This document shows, piece after piece, positions 1 through 18,300 of a DNA stretch of 64,000 nucleotides (within the stretch, counting starts at the first letter, position 1; each line of letters begins with the position of its first letter). The DNA comes from Armadillidium nasatum (Eukaryota; Arthropoda; Malacostraca; Isopoda; Armadillidiidae), in contig SEYY01012559.1 in assembly GCA_009176605.1 (NCBI GenBank), forward strand, positions 1 to 64,000, read 5' to 3'. Below the pieces are notes generated by a model. It saw nothing but the letters and a program-made list of their open reading frames with translations. It was not told the DNA's origin and made no database searches. Both the position numbers and the translations under genes were made by a program.

Positions 1-3600
<3,600 letters not shown>

Positions 3601-4387
3601 TATAAAAAAAAAAGTAATATGTTGCTGTGTTAATACTTAATACTAACATGATTTATTTGACTTGTTAAAAATAAATATATTTTATCAACAGGAAATCATT
3701 AACACACATTTGGCAAGAGCTATTTCTGCTAGTGGGTGCCCCTTAAGTTTGGTGGAAAATTGTTAATGGCGTAAGGCATTTGAAGTTTTACGTCCACCAT
3801 ACAAGGTACCTTCTCGCTTTCACTTAACTAATAAGTACCTGGAAGAGGAGTATGAAACAATCAAAAGAAAATGTCTAGAATATCTGAAACTGACCACTTC
3901 AGTTGCAATTCTTTGCGATGGTTGGACAGACATCAGGTATACATGTTCTTTTAGTTTAGAGCTCCATATGAATACCTAATGGTTACTCTCACAAACAGTA
4001 ATACTTTCTTAAAATTTAAAACAATAGTATATCAAATTTCAAAATATAAAAATAACAAAGCATTTTGAGTTAAGTTGTTTGTGCAGTTTGAACAATTATT
4101 ATTTCTCTAAATGTTTCTTTAAATGTAAAAAAAAAAAAATATTTTAACAAAATAATTGTAATTGAAATAATTAATTGCGTTGTTATTTCAGAAATGAAAC
4201 CATCATTAACTTTGTTATCAGTACTCCTAAACCAATATTCTGGAAATCACTACCTTCAGGTTAAGAATGGGAGATGTGCCATGCAGATGTGTATGAGTGT
4301 ATGACTGAGCATGAATTAAAATATTGCAATTTCAAATAAATATTTAGTTGTCTAATTTTTAAAATTGAGTCATTAGTTTTCAAAGCA

Positions 4388-4512
<125 letters not shown>

Positions 4513-5595
4513 TGTATGACTCTAATTAATATATGGTTCATTTACCCTTAAACAGGATCAAAAATCACACACAGTCAAGTACATGTGCGAAGAAATTTCA
4601 AAAGTAATTGAGGAAATTGGTTCACGAAAAGTCATTGCTCTATGCACAGAAAATGCTTCCAATATGAAAAAAGCATGGGATCTCTTCCAAGAGAAATACC
4701 CAGCATTAGTGTGTTATGGCTGCTTAGCGCATGGATTAAATTTAATTTTTGCAGACTGTCTAAAAATTGCCACTATAGACCAAATTATAACAGAGTATAT
4801 GACTATGATAAAAATGATTAAACACTTACATCTTCTGCTAGCAAAGTTTAAGGAAAAACAAGGAGAAAAAAGAACTTCAACAACTCTGATGCTTCCTGTA
4901 AAGACCAGGTAATATTGGTTTTATTACATATGAAATAATGAATATTGAATGTCAATTTGATTTTACAGTTATTGTAATAGACTTATAAAGTTATAACATT
5001 TATAGTTCTCACTTCTTAATCTTTTGCTCTTGCATGCTTAATTTATATAAAACTCTTCACTTTTCAATAGCAATGCTTCTTGCCTTTCCAGATGGGGGTT
5101 ATATGTAGAGTGCCTGAACAGCCTCCTGTTACATAAACAGCCATTAAGATCATTGGCTATTGATGATGACCCATTAGTTACCAAAGTTTTGACCAAACCT
5201 AGGGCAATAAAGCTCTTAAATGAAGTTTTTGGGGAGAAAGTAGAAGGCCTCCATCGCTTATTCTTGCCAATCGCCAAAACCATAAAGACGGTGGAAGGAG
5301 ATGAGCCTCATTTGTCATCAGTAATTCAATTCTTAAATAGTATACTTGAAGAAGTTGAAAATACATTAATTGTGACTCCTCTTTTCAAGAAAGAAGAGGC
5401 AGATTTTGTGGATATTGTAAAGAAGAGAAGGTCATTCTGCATAAGCAATATACACTTGGCAGCAAACTTGCTTGACCCTCGATACAGAGGAAAAGATCTG
5501 TCACCAACAGAAAATGTATGCATTCTGTAATTTCTATTCAAGCACATACCACTGCATATCAACCATTTTCATACAATTTTTAAATATTTTTTAGT

Positions 5596-5748
<153 letters not shown>

Positions 5749-6480
5749 CTTTTATTTTTTTTAAAAATGCATATAAATACAATACAATTACAAGCAAATT
5801 AAAACAATATTTCATAATTTTTCTTCAGGTTAATGTGGATGAAAATAAGGTAATGGCAGAATTGGCATATTTTTCTAGTGAGAGGGACTTCTTCAGTATG
5901 GAATATCTCTGGGCTTCCCTTTCCAACAATGTTTCATCTACAGCATGGTGGATTGGTTTATGCAAGCATTGTGAAATATCAAAAGTAGCCTCCCGAATTC
6001 TAGACCTTCCTGCTACTTCAGCTACATGTGAGAGATATTTGGATGTGGATATTTGCACAGGCAAATATCCATTCAAAAAAAAGAAACAGGCTCACAAATG
6101 AAGATGCAAGAAAAACTATTATTTGTAACTCATAACCTGAAATTGACAGAGACGGAGCAACCAGAGTATTCCGGTAACTGTTCTCAAATTAATGTAGAAG
6201 TTGGTAGTAGTCAAACTAGTAATCACATACACTATCAGCCAGAGCTCTCAGCCAGGTAGCTCAGGTTTCTCTCCAAGGACATTGAAGTCTGATAAAACCA
6301 AATCTAAAGACACCTCTGTCCATAGCTTTGAGTCAGTCCGACTCCTTCTCTTCCTCAAATATACCATATGAGGATGAGGAATCAGATTTATCAGTAGAGG
6401 CCATGATTGGAAATAGGTCTGAGGATTCAGATGCAGAAGCAGTAGAACAGGAATTTAATGAGGCCCTTGATGGTTCTTAA

Positions 6481-7186
6481 GAAATTTAGTAACTTTAGTT
6501 GAGCCTTAACATACTAGTTACTAACTTGTTACAATATTCTTTATTTTATATGATCATTTTCATTTCATGTAAATCCTTCAGTTTTTACTCCTGGTATGGT
6601 AAGGAGTGTAATATTGAATAAACTTGGCATATTTTTTTTTTTTTTTTTTTCATTTTTATTTCTAATGTAGCTATGGTACTTATTTTTACAGTATAATTAA
6701 ATAGGTAAATACTGTTTACAATTCTTTATTAGTTAAGAAATTTGATAAAATAAAGAAAACATTAAAAACAAAAAACAAAAAAAAAAGAAACAGGAAAATC
6801 AATTGTTTTTTATTCATGCTATTTTTAAAAAAAAAAAAAAAAAAATTTTAAATAAAAAACCATCGTTTTTTATTCACTTACATCTCTAATTCTTCCTTTT
6901 TCTTATTTGCATTCATCGTCCCTCACAGTCCTGGAACATAGTTCCCTGGGAGGTAAGTTAACTTCCTATGACTTTGTATACTGTGGGACGAAAGTGTTCG
7001 GGGACAAAAGTCAAACCTTGCGGAACATTTTAATGTACACTTGTCCCCATATATATCATTTTTGTTCATTCATCACCTACAAGCTTGCTTGGCTGGCACC
7101 ACTCTCCCCTACAGCAGCTAAAAATGACTGATACCGATACCAGATCTTTTTAAGCAACTTAATCCCATTGACTTCCATTTTTTGGA
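6481..7186. other. AT-rich spacer after the hAT gene; no gene seen
   Basis: Contains T22 near 6630-6650, A-rich runs near 6770-6850, and an unidentified segment of more balanced composition at about 6900-7160. No conserved reading frame was recognised. Confidence 0.6.
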
Positions 7187-8795
<1,609 letters not shown>

Positions 8796-9254
8796 TTTAG
8801 CTCTCTTGGTGGAAGGTTGTGTTTGTTAGTTCTCCAGTGCTACTGTGTGTGTTTGTTTTTTTTGTTTTAGTTTTAAATGTGTGGAATGTTTTTAATTTTT
8901 CTTTAAGTATACAGTGTTTTAATCTTTTTGTGTTTTTTTTTTAATTAATTACTGAATATTTTATTGTTAGTGAAGTTCTTCATTTCAAGATAAGTATGGT
9001 TTTAACCTAAGTAAACTTTTACCGTTTTAAATTTACTATATATTTTCTTCGCAGTTTCTTAATTGAATTTCTTTAGTATAAATTTATTTCATAATTCGTT
9101 TTAATGATTATAGCTTTAATATTTTTAACACTGATTTTAATAGTTTTAATAATTTAATATTAATTATTTTTTTTAAATGTTGGTTTACGATATTGTGTGC
9201 TTGCGTGCGTGTGTGCGTGAGTACGTGATTTTGCGTATGCGTGCGAGTGTTTTT
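8796..9254. other. T-rich spacer; no gene seen
   Basis: Low-complexity T-rich DNA ending in a GT/GC-rich run (about 9195-9250, GTGCGTGTGTGCGTGAG) just before the LINE-B start. That run may be LINE-B 5' untranslated sequence. Confidence 0.5.
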
Positions 9255-10345
9255 TTTAAATGTCTAATTTGAGTGATGGTGGGGTTGGGCGTAGACGGGG
9301 GCTTTCTATTACCTTTCCTAACGTTCGTGGCCTTCGATCTAATTTCGCGTCTGTAGAACACCACCTCACTACCTCTCATCCAAACCTTTTGCTTCTGTCT
9401 AAGACCCAGCTGGGTAGGGATTCTTTCTCTTGCAATCTTAATGTCTCTAACTACCACTTTATTCACAATTTCCATCTAAATGGTGGAGTCTGTGCCTATA
9501 TTAACATTAACACTCCTGTGTCCCGTCTCGTAAATCTAGAATCTCCTAATTTCGATGATTTATGGCTAAAAATCTGTCTTCCTATTACTACAATTATCTT
9601 GTGTTTCTGCTACTGCTCCCCTAATGGAACAGATTTTCCTGTTGGTTTTTTTTCAATATCTTACTACTTCTCACAAAACTGTCACTTCTTCTCATCCAAA
9701 TGCTGAAGTCCTCTATTTAGGGGATTTCATCGTACACCACACTGAATGGTTGGGCTCCTTTCATACTTATACAGGTATGAGGAAGGCCAAATCATTCAGC
9801 ATTCTCAACGATATGGAGAAGTTGATTAAGGAACCCACACACATTCCAGATCGTCCTAGACAATTCTTGAATACACTTGATTTATGTTTCACCCCTACTC
9901 CTTCTAGTTATAAATACACCATTTTCCCTCCTATTGGTAACTCTGACAATAATTTTATAGCTCTTAGTTATAATTCTTTCTCTTCAACAGCTCCACCATG
10001 CCCTAAACATACTTTCTGGCACTTTAATCGGGATAATTGGGGGGCAATGCGCCGCCGCTTCTTTGCTATCATTGGAGTGAAGCTTGCTTTGTCTCGGGGG
10101 ACACTTCTGTCTTTACTGAAAAGGTAGGGGCTGTAATCCTTGATGGAATGGCAGATTCATTCGATCTTCAACTAAATCTTTTTCTCCTCAAAATCCTTGG
10201 TTCGATGGCAACTGTTCACTTGTCCTTCGGTAAAGAGACAATGCTTATCGTGAATGGAAAAACTCTCCTCCTATCACTCTTGCTAATTTTCATTCACCTC
10301 TGAATCATTGCAGGGATGTTCTTTGACGGATTAAGCGTACTTTCC
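9255..10345 (+). mobile_element. LINE-B 5' half (endonuclease), joined to LINE-A downstream
   Basis: Reads ITFPNVRGLRSNFASVEHHL, then GGVCAYIN, then LGDFIVHHTEWLGSFH, IPDRPRQFLNTLDLCF, FPPIGNSDNNFIALSY and TFWHFNRDNWGAM. This is an APE-type endonuclease in the same order as the minus-strand LINE-B at 27600-30110. The frame changes near 9650 and after 10120. At about 10330-10350 the sequence switches, without a visible spacer, to LINE-A reverse-transcriptase sequence. Confidence 0.85.
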
Positions 10346-11104
10346 CTTCTCACTGACTCTTAGTCTCCTGCTCTTCTGTATTTTGGTGAATCTTTTGCTT
10401 TCACGTTGGACATATCAAAAGCCTTTGATAGGGTCTGGCACAAAGCTTTGATTTCTAAACTTCCTATTTTGCAATCTACTCTTCTCTCCTTAGTCTTCTC
10501 TCTGATTTTATTTCCGGTCATTCTATAGCTGCTGTTGTAGATGGTCACCATTCATACTTTAAACCTATTAATAGAGGTGTTCCTCAGGGGTCTGTCCTGT
10601 CCCCAAAACTTCTTCTCTCTATTACTTCATTACCTATCCATTCCTATGCTGATAACTCTACCATTCATTATTCCTTTCATTTTGAAAGGAGCCCCTCCCA
10701 GCTAGAATGATGACCATACAGAAACTGACCTCTGTTCTTTCTCGGATTTCAAATTGAGGCAGAGAAAGCATACTTGTTTTCAATGCCTCAAAAGCTCAGA
10801 TCCTCCATATCTCAACACTACAACTATAACATCTTCCAAAACACAACTCGAGCCTTCATCTGTCCTTAATATTCTCGATGTATCTTACTCTCGTGACCTT
10901 GGAAGGACCACATTCCTTTTCTTTCTAAACAAGCTTCTAAAAGGTTGGGTGTTCTTTTGCGCTTCATGATTTTCTTGCGCCAATCCAGTTGCATTTTCTT
11001 TATAGGGATATTGTTCTCCCCTGTATGGAGTACGCCTCACACATCTGGGGTGGTTACACTCACGCAGCTCTACTTTACAAGGTGGAGTCTATGGCTTTTT
11101 GAGA
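10346..11104 (+). mobile_element. LINE-A RT to C-terminal segment
   Basis: Matches LINE-A from the block upstream of the DISKAFDRVWH box (near 10400) through GVPQGSVLSP (near 10580) to [11 protein letters not shown] (near 11025). It has several internal deletions and stops relative to the copy at 51311. It ends at the GTGGAGTCTATGGCTTTT point of the C-terminal region. Confidence 0.85.
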
Positions 11105-11261
11105 AAGTATAAGTGTTGAACCAATTAATCAAAAGATAGATTCAGCATGACTGAGATGGTTGGGACGTGTGTTTAGGATGTCAGAGGGGAGAGCGGCTAG
11201 AGGGAGATGAGAGTGGACACCTAGAGGAAAAGACCGAGAGGGAGAACCAGGAAGATAATTT
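11105..11261 (+). mobile_element. C-terminal shred of another LINE, RTE/L1-like
   Basis: Reads IDSA, stop, LRWLGRVFRMSEGRAARGR, then WTPRGKDREGEPGR. This is the LRW-GH/RV-RM signature typical of the C-terminus of RTE- and L1-type LINEs and unlike LINE-A or LINE-B. It sits precisely between two partly overlapping LINE-A segments. Confidence 0.6.
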
Positions 11262-11955
11262 CTATGATATCTTCTTTGAAAACACAGCTCAAACCTTCAT
11301 CTCTCCTTAATATTCTTGGTGTTTCTTTTTCTCGTGATATTTCTTGGAAAGATCATTATTTCTCTTTCTAAACAAGCTTCTAAGAGGGTGGGTGTTTCTG
11401 AGGCACCTACAACATTTCTTCAATCCACCCCAGTTGCTTGCTCTGTATAGGTGTGTTGTTCGCCCTTGTATGGAGTATGCATCACACATCTGGGGTGGTT
11501 TCCACTCATACAGCTCTACTGGAAAAGGTGGAGCCAATGGCTTTTCGCCTTATCAACCTCCTACTCTAACTAATTCTCTCCAATCTCTTTCTGCCTGTCA
11601 AATTGTTGCTTCACTCTCTCTATGCTATCGTTATTACAATGGACGCTGCTCTTCTGAACTCTCTCATCACATACCTCCTCCATTGAGAACGGCTCATGCA
11701 ACTCGTCATTCTACACAGTCTCATTCTTTCTCTGTCCAACTCTCTGACCCCAGACTTAACCGTTATGCTCAATCTTACATGTACTCTGCTGGTAAAGTCT
11801 GGAACACAATTCCTTCATCTATAATTTCCAACTTCCTATGACTTATACACTTTCAAATGCCATGTATCAGGTCATGTTGGCCTTTAATTTGACATGTTCC
11901 CAACTTTCCCCCTAACTCTGGTGGAATTTTAGTAGGCCTCTGGCCTTTGCCCTGT
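11262..11955 (+). mobile_element. LINE-A 3' end, second overlapping segment
   Basis: Starts again at the CTATGATATCTTCTTTGAAAA point, so the LINE-A part between that point and the GTGGAGTC block is present twice (about 10780-11100 and 11262-11540). It continues through [21 protein letters not shown] and [19 protein letters not shown] to the 3' UTR, ending near GCCTTTGCCCTGTTGC. The terminal CCGGAGGA is replaced, so the exact end is uncertain. Confidence 0.8.
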
Positions 11956-14892
11956 TGCAAATATTAAATATATTACCAACCAAGAGGTATATATAAAATG
12001 TGAAACTTTAATTTTCCAGTACAGTTTTTAAAATACCGTACTTGCTTCAATAAATTGTGTACGCATGTAAGTACACATATGAGCGTATTTTTTGTGTGTC
12101 AACAAAAATTCTTTACATTCCAACAGACTCCATTTGTAACAGGACTTTTCTAAGTTCTCAATTTGTTTTTATTGATACTTTTTTTATTTCCTAATTAAGA
12201 AAATAAAGGTTTTCCATTTCTTTATTAAAAAATCCTTAAATATATGTTTTAATAACATTTCTTTTTAAAATAAAAGTAATGAATTGAAACTTTAAATAGG
12301 TGAAATTATTTGTCTAGCGACAACTAGAACTCAAAAATGAATCGGAAAACAATAGTTACCAATTGTTCCACTTTCTCTCTTCAACAATTATTTAATGAAC
12401 TATAAAATGGAAACATCTATCATATTGATAATTGTTTTATACTTCATATATATATAAATTAAAATTTATTTATCTTTCCGAGATGGCTAGGGAATGAAAA
12501 TAGTTGTTGAATAAATATTAGCAGTTTATTATAATGCCTTAAAAGTTGGTAAACCTGTTCAAAGAAATTTTACGACTTTATTTGTATTTCACTGATAATT
12601 ATATTAAGCTTTTAAGTAATTTTGAAGCATTTTTTCTAAACAAGAATAACCTAATAGAATAAGCAAAAATTACATTTTAAAATATTATTAAACATATATA
12701 ACTATATATTAGTTTTAATGATTAAAAGGCTTTAATTTGCTGTCAATATTGTGACATCTGGTATCAATATGTAGAAAAAAATAGTATTTATCACAGATAC
12801 TACCAGCTGTTCCAAGTCTGATTTGAAAATTTGGAAGAAATCAATGAAGTTGTTTATTTTTTTGGTATTTGAAAGCCTTGTATCACAGTTTACACTTGTA
12901 TAGTAGCATTAAAAAATAGTATAAAACACAGATCTCCTGTTAAGAGGTCTTCATAATTTTACTTAGCAAATATAATTACTTTTCCATCAACAGGAGGAGT
13001 ATAAAAACTCAAAAACTTACATAATCAGGGCCACTTTTGCAGACTCTTTATTAAAGGAGGATGTAGAAGTTTTAGGCTACTATTATTGAGAAACTCTAGA
13101 TCCCTCCTTTGTCTTAAAATTTAATGCGTTTATTGAGTTTTTTTAAATATAATATTTGAATTGCAGTCTAAATTAATTTTTTTTAAATTCTTTGTGAGGT
13201 TGTTTCATAGGTTTATAACCTCAATCTCAATTGAGGAAAGCTATAAGCTGAGGGTTGGATTATTACTTTTTTTTTGTAGAATAATCCAACGGAAAAATAA
13301 AACTACTTTGCTCTTACTGGTAAAATTCTTTAGCTATGTTTTTTTTCTGACACGCCAAATCCCGTAAGTAAGAAGAAAAGTGTCAGATCCTATTTCCAGA
13401 AACTTAATTCTGAAGTTGATATTTCCTTTGAAGTTTTCAAGCTTTAGGAAAAGTGAAAATCTATAATTTTTTACTTTTCTAGTGAGTACTAGAAAGAAAA
13501 CTTCATTGAAAATTCAACTTAGCATTTCCTATATTTAGTTTGATTCCTAACACGAAATTTCAATCAATTGAGTTTTGTCTCAAATTTTAAAATTTCCTAT
13601 GTTTAAAAACATTCAAACTAAATCTCTTTTAAGAATTTCTACTTTATTTTTATTTCAGAACTGGGGTTAATTAACTTCGTAGCTAGGATTTTCTGGTTAT
13701 TTCAAGTCCTATTTTTCTTCTACTGTCCTATTTTTGGCAAAACTTAAAACACATTCTCTGGTGTTTTTAAAATTGTCAAGCGCAGTTTTGCTTACAACAC
13801 CATGATACACAGTTAGTGTTTTTTTTCATTTTTCTTGTTTTTTAGAAACATATAAACCCATATAAAGTTAGGTTACATTGAATTATTTTATTAATAGTAT
13901 TTTATTATTGACATATATTAGTAGATAAAATAATTTATTTATTTAAATTCCACACTAGAATTAGTGGGATTAAGCTGTAATTAAATTTATTTGTGAATAA
14001 ATTTAAAAGTTTTAAATAAATGAAATATGACTCTATAACAAATAACAGTTTTTATTACTAAGGTTCTACTATATTATTTAGTTGTAAATATTTTGATGCT
14101 TTAACAACTATTATCATATATTATTTATATTATTTAGTATACAATTATTTATTAAATTATATAACATTATTTATATTTACTTTTGTATTTATTTAAATAC
14201 ATTTTTGAAGACATTCATATTAAAGTAATCTCAACAACATTTGATTTTATATATTTTTTTTATAATCAATTACAGACTTCTTGCTTCTATAAATATAATA
14301 AAAAGAACATGAAAATTTATTTTCTTATATTCTCTCTCACTTCCTTTAGTACTGAAGGTTTGTCTCTTCAATTAATTTCAATATAAGCCATTTAAATATA
14401 TCTGTAAATCAGATTTATTATTCTTTTGAGATGGTTTATTTTCAAAGGAGAGGGTAGGAAGGCTAAAGTTTATATTTAAATTGGTTATTTATTTTTAAAA
14501 CTAACATATATTACTTTTGTATGGGCCCAATCTTTGGCTGTTTCTTTAATATCTAAGGAAGTGGGTCCTTCTGATTGAGGAGTTAAAGGAACAGGGTGAA
14601 GTGTGTCCAAATGAGACCCAGAGTTAACAATATTGTTGTTAATTCTCCTCATTCATATTTACTTAAATCCTATAAAAAATACAGTCCACTAACCCTTTAA
14701 ATATGAATGAGTGTATATATTTATTTAATTATATTTTATATTATCAATCCAACATTCACCCTTTCTCATTTGGGAATTAACCAAGTTAGAAGGTTGACAG
14801 AAGAAGAATGAAAATTTTCATTTCTATTCATTTTTTAACATTTTGGTTGATTTAGGTTATAAGAACTGACACATGCCCACCAGAGGTGAAAT
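11956..14892. other. Long AT-rich intergenic stretch; no gene seen
   Basis: About 2.9 kb of strongly AT-rich sequence with only short chance ORFs, and no domain or repeat family recognised. The interval 14520-14790 is slightly less AT-rich but was not identified. Confidence 0.6.
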
Positions 14893-14896
14893 AATA

Positions 14897-14980
<84 letters not shown>
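14893..14980. repeat. (TA)n array
   Basis: Pure TA repeat except for one TATG interruption near its left end. Confidence 0.95.
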
Positions 14981-14984
<4 letters not shown>

Positions 14985-15030
14985 GTAGGGAGGAAAACTA
15001 TTGGTAAAAAACGCACTGAGGGGAGAAAAT

Positions 15031-15079
15031 GGTAAGCGGTCAGTTGACTGCTTACCTGAGAGGAAAAGGTCATGACCTT
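15031..15079. promoter_or_regulatory. Two adjacent palindromes, one matching a nuclear-receptor inverted repeat
   Basis: 15031-15056 is a near-perfect 26-bp palindrome (GGTAAGC..GCTTACC arms, G-T wobbles). 15066-15079 is a perfect 14-bp palindrome, AAGGTCATGACCTT, whose core AGGTCA/TGACCT is a head-to-head pair of nuclear-receptor half-sites with no spacer. The pairing is seen in the sequence; a binding role is inference, since no promoter or gene was found next to it. Confidence 0.3.
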
Positions 15080-15974
15080 GGACCTTTCTGACTGCAAGGA
15101 ACCCTTTTGTCTACCGTGGGAATTTTTTTTTAATAAAAATAAATAAATAAATAAAAATATATAAATAAATATAAAATAAACAAAAATAAATAAGAATATT
15201 AATAAAAATTAAATAAATAAATAAATAATGAAATAAAAAATGAAAATAAAATATAATTAAATAAAAGTAAATAAATAAATTTAAAATTTTTTTTTTAATT
15301 ATATATAAAATATATAAATATCAGTTTAAAATATAATAACATATATAAATATATATATATATATTTGTTTTGAAACATATATTTTCTGCTGATTCCAAAT
15401 ATATATATTTTAAAATATGGTTATATGACCACGAAAAAAATAAAAGTGGGGGGGGGGGGCCCAACATAAAGACCCCAACTTTTGGGGAAAAATAAAATTT
15501 TTTCAGCAATTTTATATAAAATATGCTGATAATCTGTATTTTTTTTATAATTCCGAATTCTGAGAAAAAGACTTTTCAAGACACCTGTCAATGATATTCA
15601 AATTGTCGGCAAATTTCTCATTTTTTTTTATTTTCATTTTAAGATTATTCAAGCAGTTTGAAAATAATACTCCAGATTGTAATTAGTTTTCCATAATTCT
15701 ATAGTTACCGAGATATCCACTAAAAAATCTCATTTATCAGTTTACGTTTATGCTTTTCTCATAATAGCACTAGAGAAAAAAATAAAAAAAAACAAGACAA
15801 CGATATTCAAACTTTTTATTGAATTAGAGACAGTTAGAGGAAGATAATTTCATCTATTGATAAAATAAATTGCGGTCATTGATGACAACTAAAAAAAATT
15901 TTAAAAAAAATGAAAATTTAAAATTTCCGAATAGGATAAACCAACTAAGACCACTTATTATTAAAATCATACAT
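15080..15974. other. A-rich simple-repeat stretch; no gene seen
   Basis: Dominated by AAAT/AATA short-period repeats (about 15120-15290), a TATATA patch and a run of G near 15448-15459. No coding signal was recognised. Confidence 0.6.
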
Positions 15975-18300
15975 TCATTTGAAATATAAATCTGGAAAGA
16001 AAATATAAGTTGAGTGAAAATAAAGAGATTCTAAGATTAATGTAAAATTCGATATGAAAAAATATTTCAAAAATAAGTTGAATAACCCCTTAAATAAAAA
16101 AATTAAGGCTTCTGTGAATGATGAATGCTTTGCTCTTTTACTCATTTGCTCCTCATGAGTTGGAGTAGCAATTAGGATGTCATCAATATAGATGAAAATA
16201 TTAGGAATACGAGAAAGAATTAAGGAGATATATTTAGTGAAACTTGTTGGACTAGAATGAAAACCTTCAACTATACTGTTATAAGAGAAACTACCATATG
16301 GAGTATTAATTGTTAAAAACTTTCTACAATTGGGGTGAACTTTTAAATTATAGAAGGCCTTCTTAAGATCAAGGACAGAAAACACTTTTGCACCAGCAAG
16401 TATGTTTGAAAAATCTCCTAAATTGGGAAGGCTAAAATTGCCCCGCACTGCTCTTTTGTTAAGAAGCCTCAGGTCAGCTACAATGCGGACTCCACCTGAA
16501 GGTTTTGGCAAAACGGAAATTGGAAACCCCATGGTGAATGTGAAGGAGATAAGACCCCAGCATTAACTAACCTGCCTATCTCCACTTTAGCTTTGTCATA
16601 TAGGCATGTCGAGATTCTTCTGCTTTTTATATTTATTGGAGGTCCTCTTACCTGAAATTTATATGGGACTAACTCTTTTAAGGCCTCATACTCGGCGGGT
16701 GAAAGGGGAAATTTTAACACTTTATTTTTATATTCATTGTTATCACTATTATTTATTTCACCTCTATATTTACCATTATTTTTAATTGTATTATGATTAT
16801 TATACCTAAAGGAAGAATTGTTTAAATTGCTACCCCCAGTATTATTTTTACCATTAACTATATTTTCGTTTACCATTGTACTACCATTATTACATAACTC
16901 TGAGCTATTATTTAAATATAAATCAGTAAATATTAATGACGTTATGAGAGAAAGGGTTAAAATTAAATAATAGATTACAGTAAAGAGAAGGCGCAGAAGG
17001 CAATTTGGGAGATAGAGTAACATTTACAAAATGATCAATTCTTTTTATGGGCACAGACTCCACATCATTTCCTACAATTACATCACAAGATCTCCTTGTC
17101 CGAACATCAATAATTTTATGGTTACTAAAATCTATTAAAAAACTATACTTTTGAAAAAAATCCATTCCTAAAATATTCCTAATTACATCACAGATTAAGA
17201 ATGTATGTTCATAATCTCTACGCAATAAAAAAATTAAATTTTCTGTTTTAACATCATATATGTTTATTTGAGTACCATTAGCAGCAGTAAGAAAACCAAT
17301 AGGTTCTTTTTTATATTCTGCTGAAGCCTTAACAATGGATACTGTACTTCCACAGTCGATCACATATAACTCTTAAGAGTTAGCATCCAAAATACGGTAG
17401 AGACTGTTTAATTGTAGATTGGGTTTGGACATATTTAAAACATTCATAATTTTTGGAGTCATTGTACCCTCATAAAAATTTGCATTTTCAACTGGCATCG
17501 CAGTATATTTGCAAAGAGCTGATGGCTCTTGCTCAAAGACTGGCCTTTCACCATGTTGTGAATGCAGATTTATATCTTTAAAATTATTATATTGCAAACA
17601 ATGCTCAAGTTCTCTAGACTGAGATATGCTTTCGTTTAAAACAGATGGTTTTAAATCAGTAGTAGCAATCTCATTCCCATGAAGTTGAACATTGTTATAC
17701 TTTATATTATTTATATAATTATGAAATGAATTTGTTTCATTATTTGCAATAGTATAAACCTCATTTGCCAGGGAGTAGCTTTTACCTTCTTCCTTTCTTA
17801 ATTTTTCATATTTAATATTGACACTTTTATATCTAATTATTATACACTGCACTTTATTAAATTTCACTTTTAATTTCTTTTTTGAGGGGCTGATGTTAAC
17901 CCCTAAGATCCATTTTCCGGAGGGGTCCTGAAGTTGAAAGTTGGGCTTCCCTGGGTGCCCATCGACAGCTACCTTCTTGGCATCTTGTAGCTTTTACTCT
18001 AAATTTGTAATGATAGTAGCAAAGAGCCCCTTCTGGCCTATAATTTGAAGGTAAACTGCCCCTGGAGTAGCCTCTTGTCAGACTATTCTCAAGTCGTGTA
18101 ATCCTTATCTCCATTTTATGAGACTGTGTTGAAAGCTCGTCTACTTTTTTAATTACTTCTGCAACTGAGTGGATAGGTTAGCCACTTCTCGAGCGAGGAA
18201 GGAAATTGAAGGTGGTGGTGTAAGGTCTCTTGTTCTTGTAGAAAAAGGGGCTAAGGCATTAACAACAGAGTCCCTTTTTCTACAAGAACAAGAGTTTACT
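15975..18300 (-). mobile_element. Ty3/gypsy-type LTR retrotransposon fossil (gag tail, protease, RT)
   Basis: Reading along the - strand, a gag C-terminus with a Cys/His cluster (LCYYHYKF..CQEG) is near 18000, followed by a low-complexity linker. An aspartic-protease-like region (IDCGSTVSIVKA near 17350, NILGMDFF near 17190) comes next. A reverse transcriptase follows at about 16640-16140 (PKPSGGVRIVADLR, VFSVLDLKKAFYNLKVH, YIDDILIA). The RT stops before its thumb, and no RNase H or integrase follows. It is old and broken, with at least three or four breaks plus a large 3' loss. Short similar sequences at 16098-16142 and 18877-18918 could be LTR remnants. Confidence 0.85.
18227..18294. repeat. 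Perfect 23-bp inverted repeat with 22-nt loop
   Basis: Arms 18227-18249 and 18272-18294 are exact reverse complements (CTCTTGTTCTTG..AAAAAGGG). They lie at the upstream edge of the gypsy fossil. RNA from either strand would fold into a strong hairpin. Confidence 0.9.
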
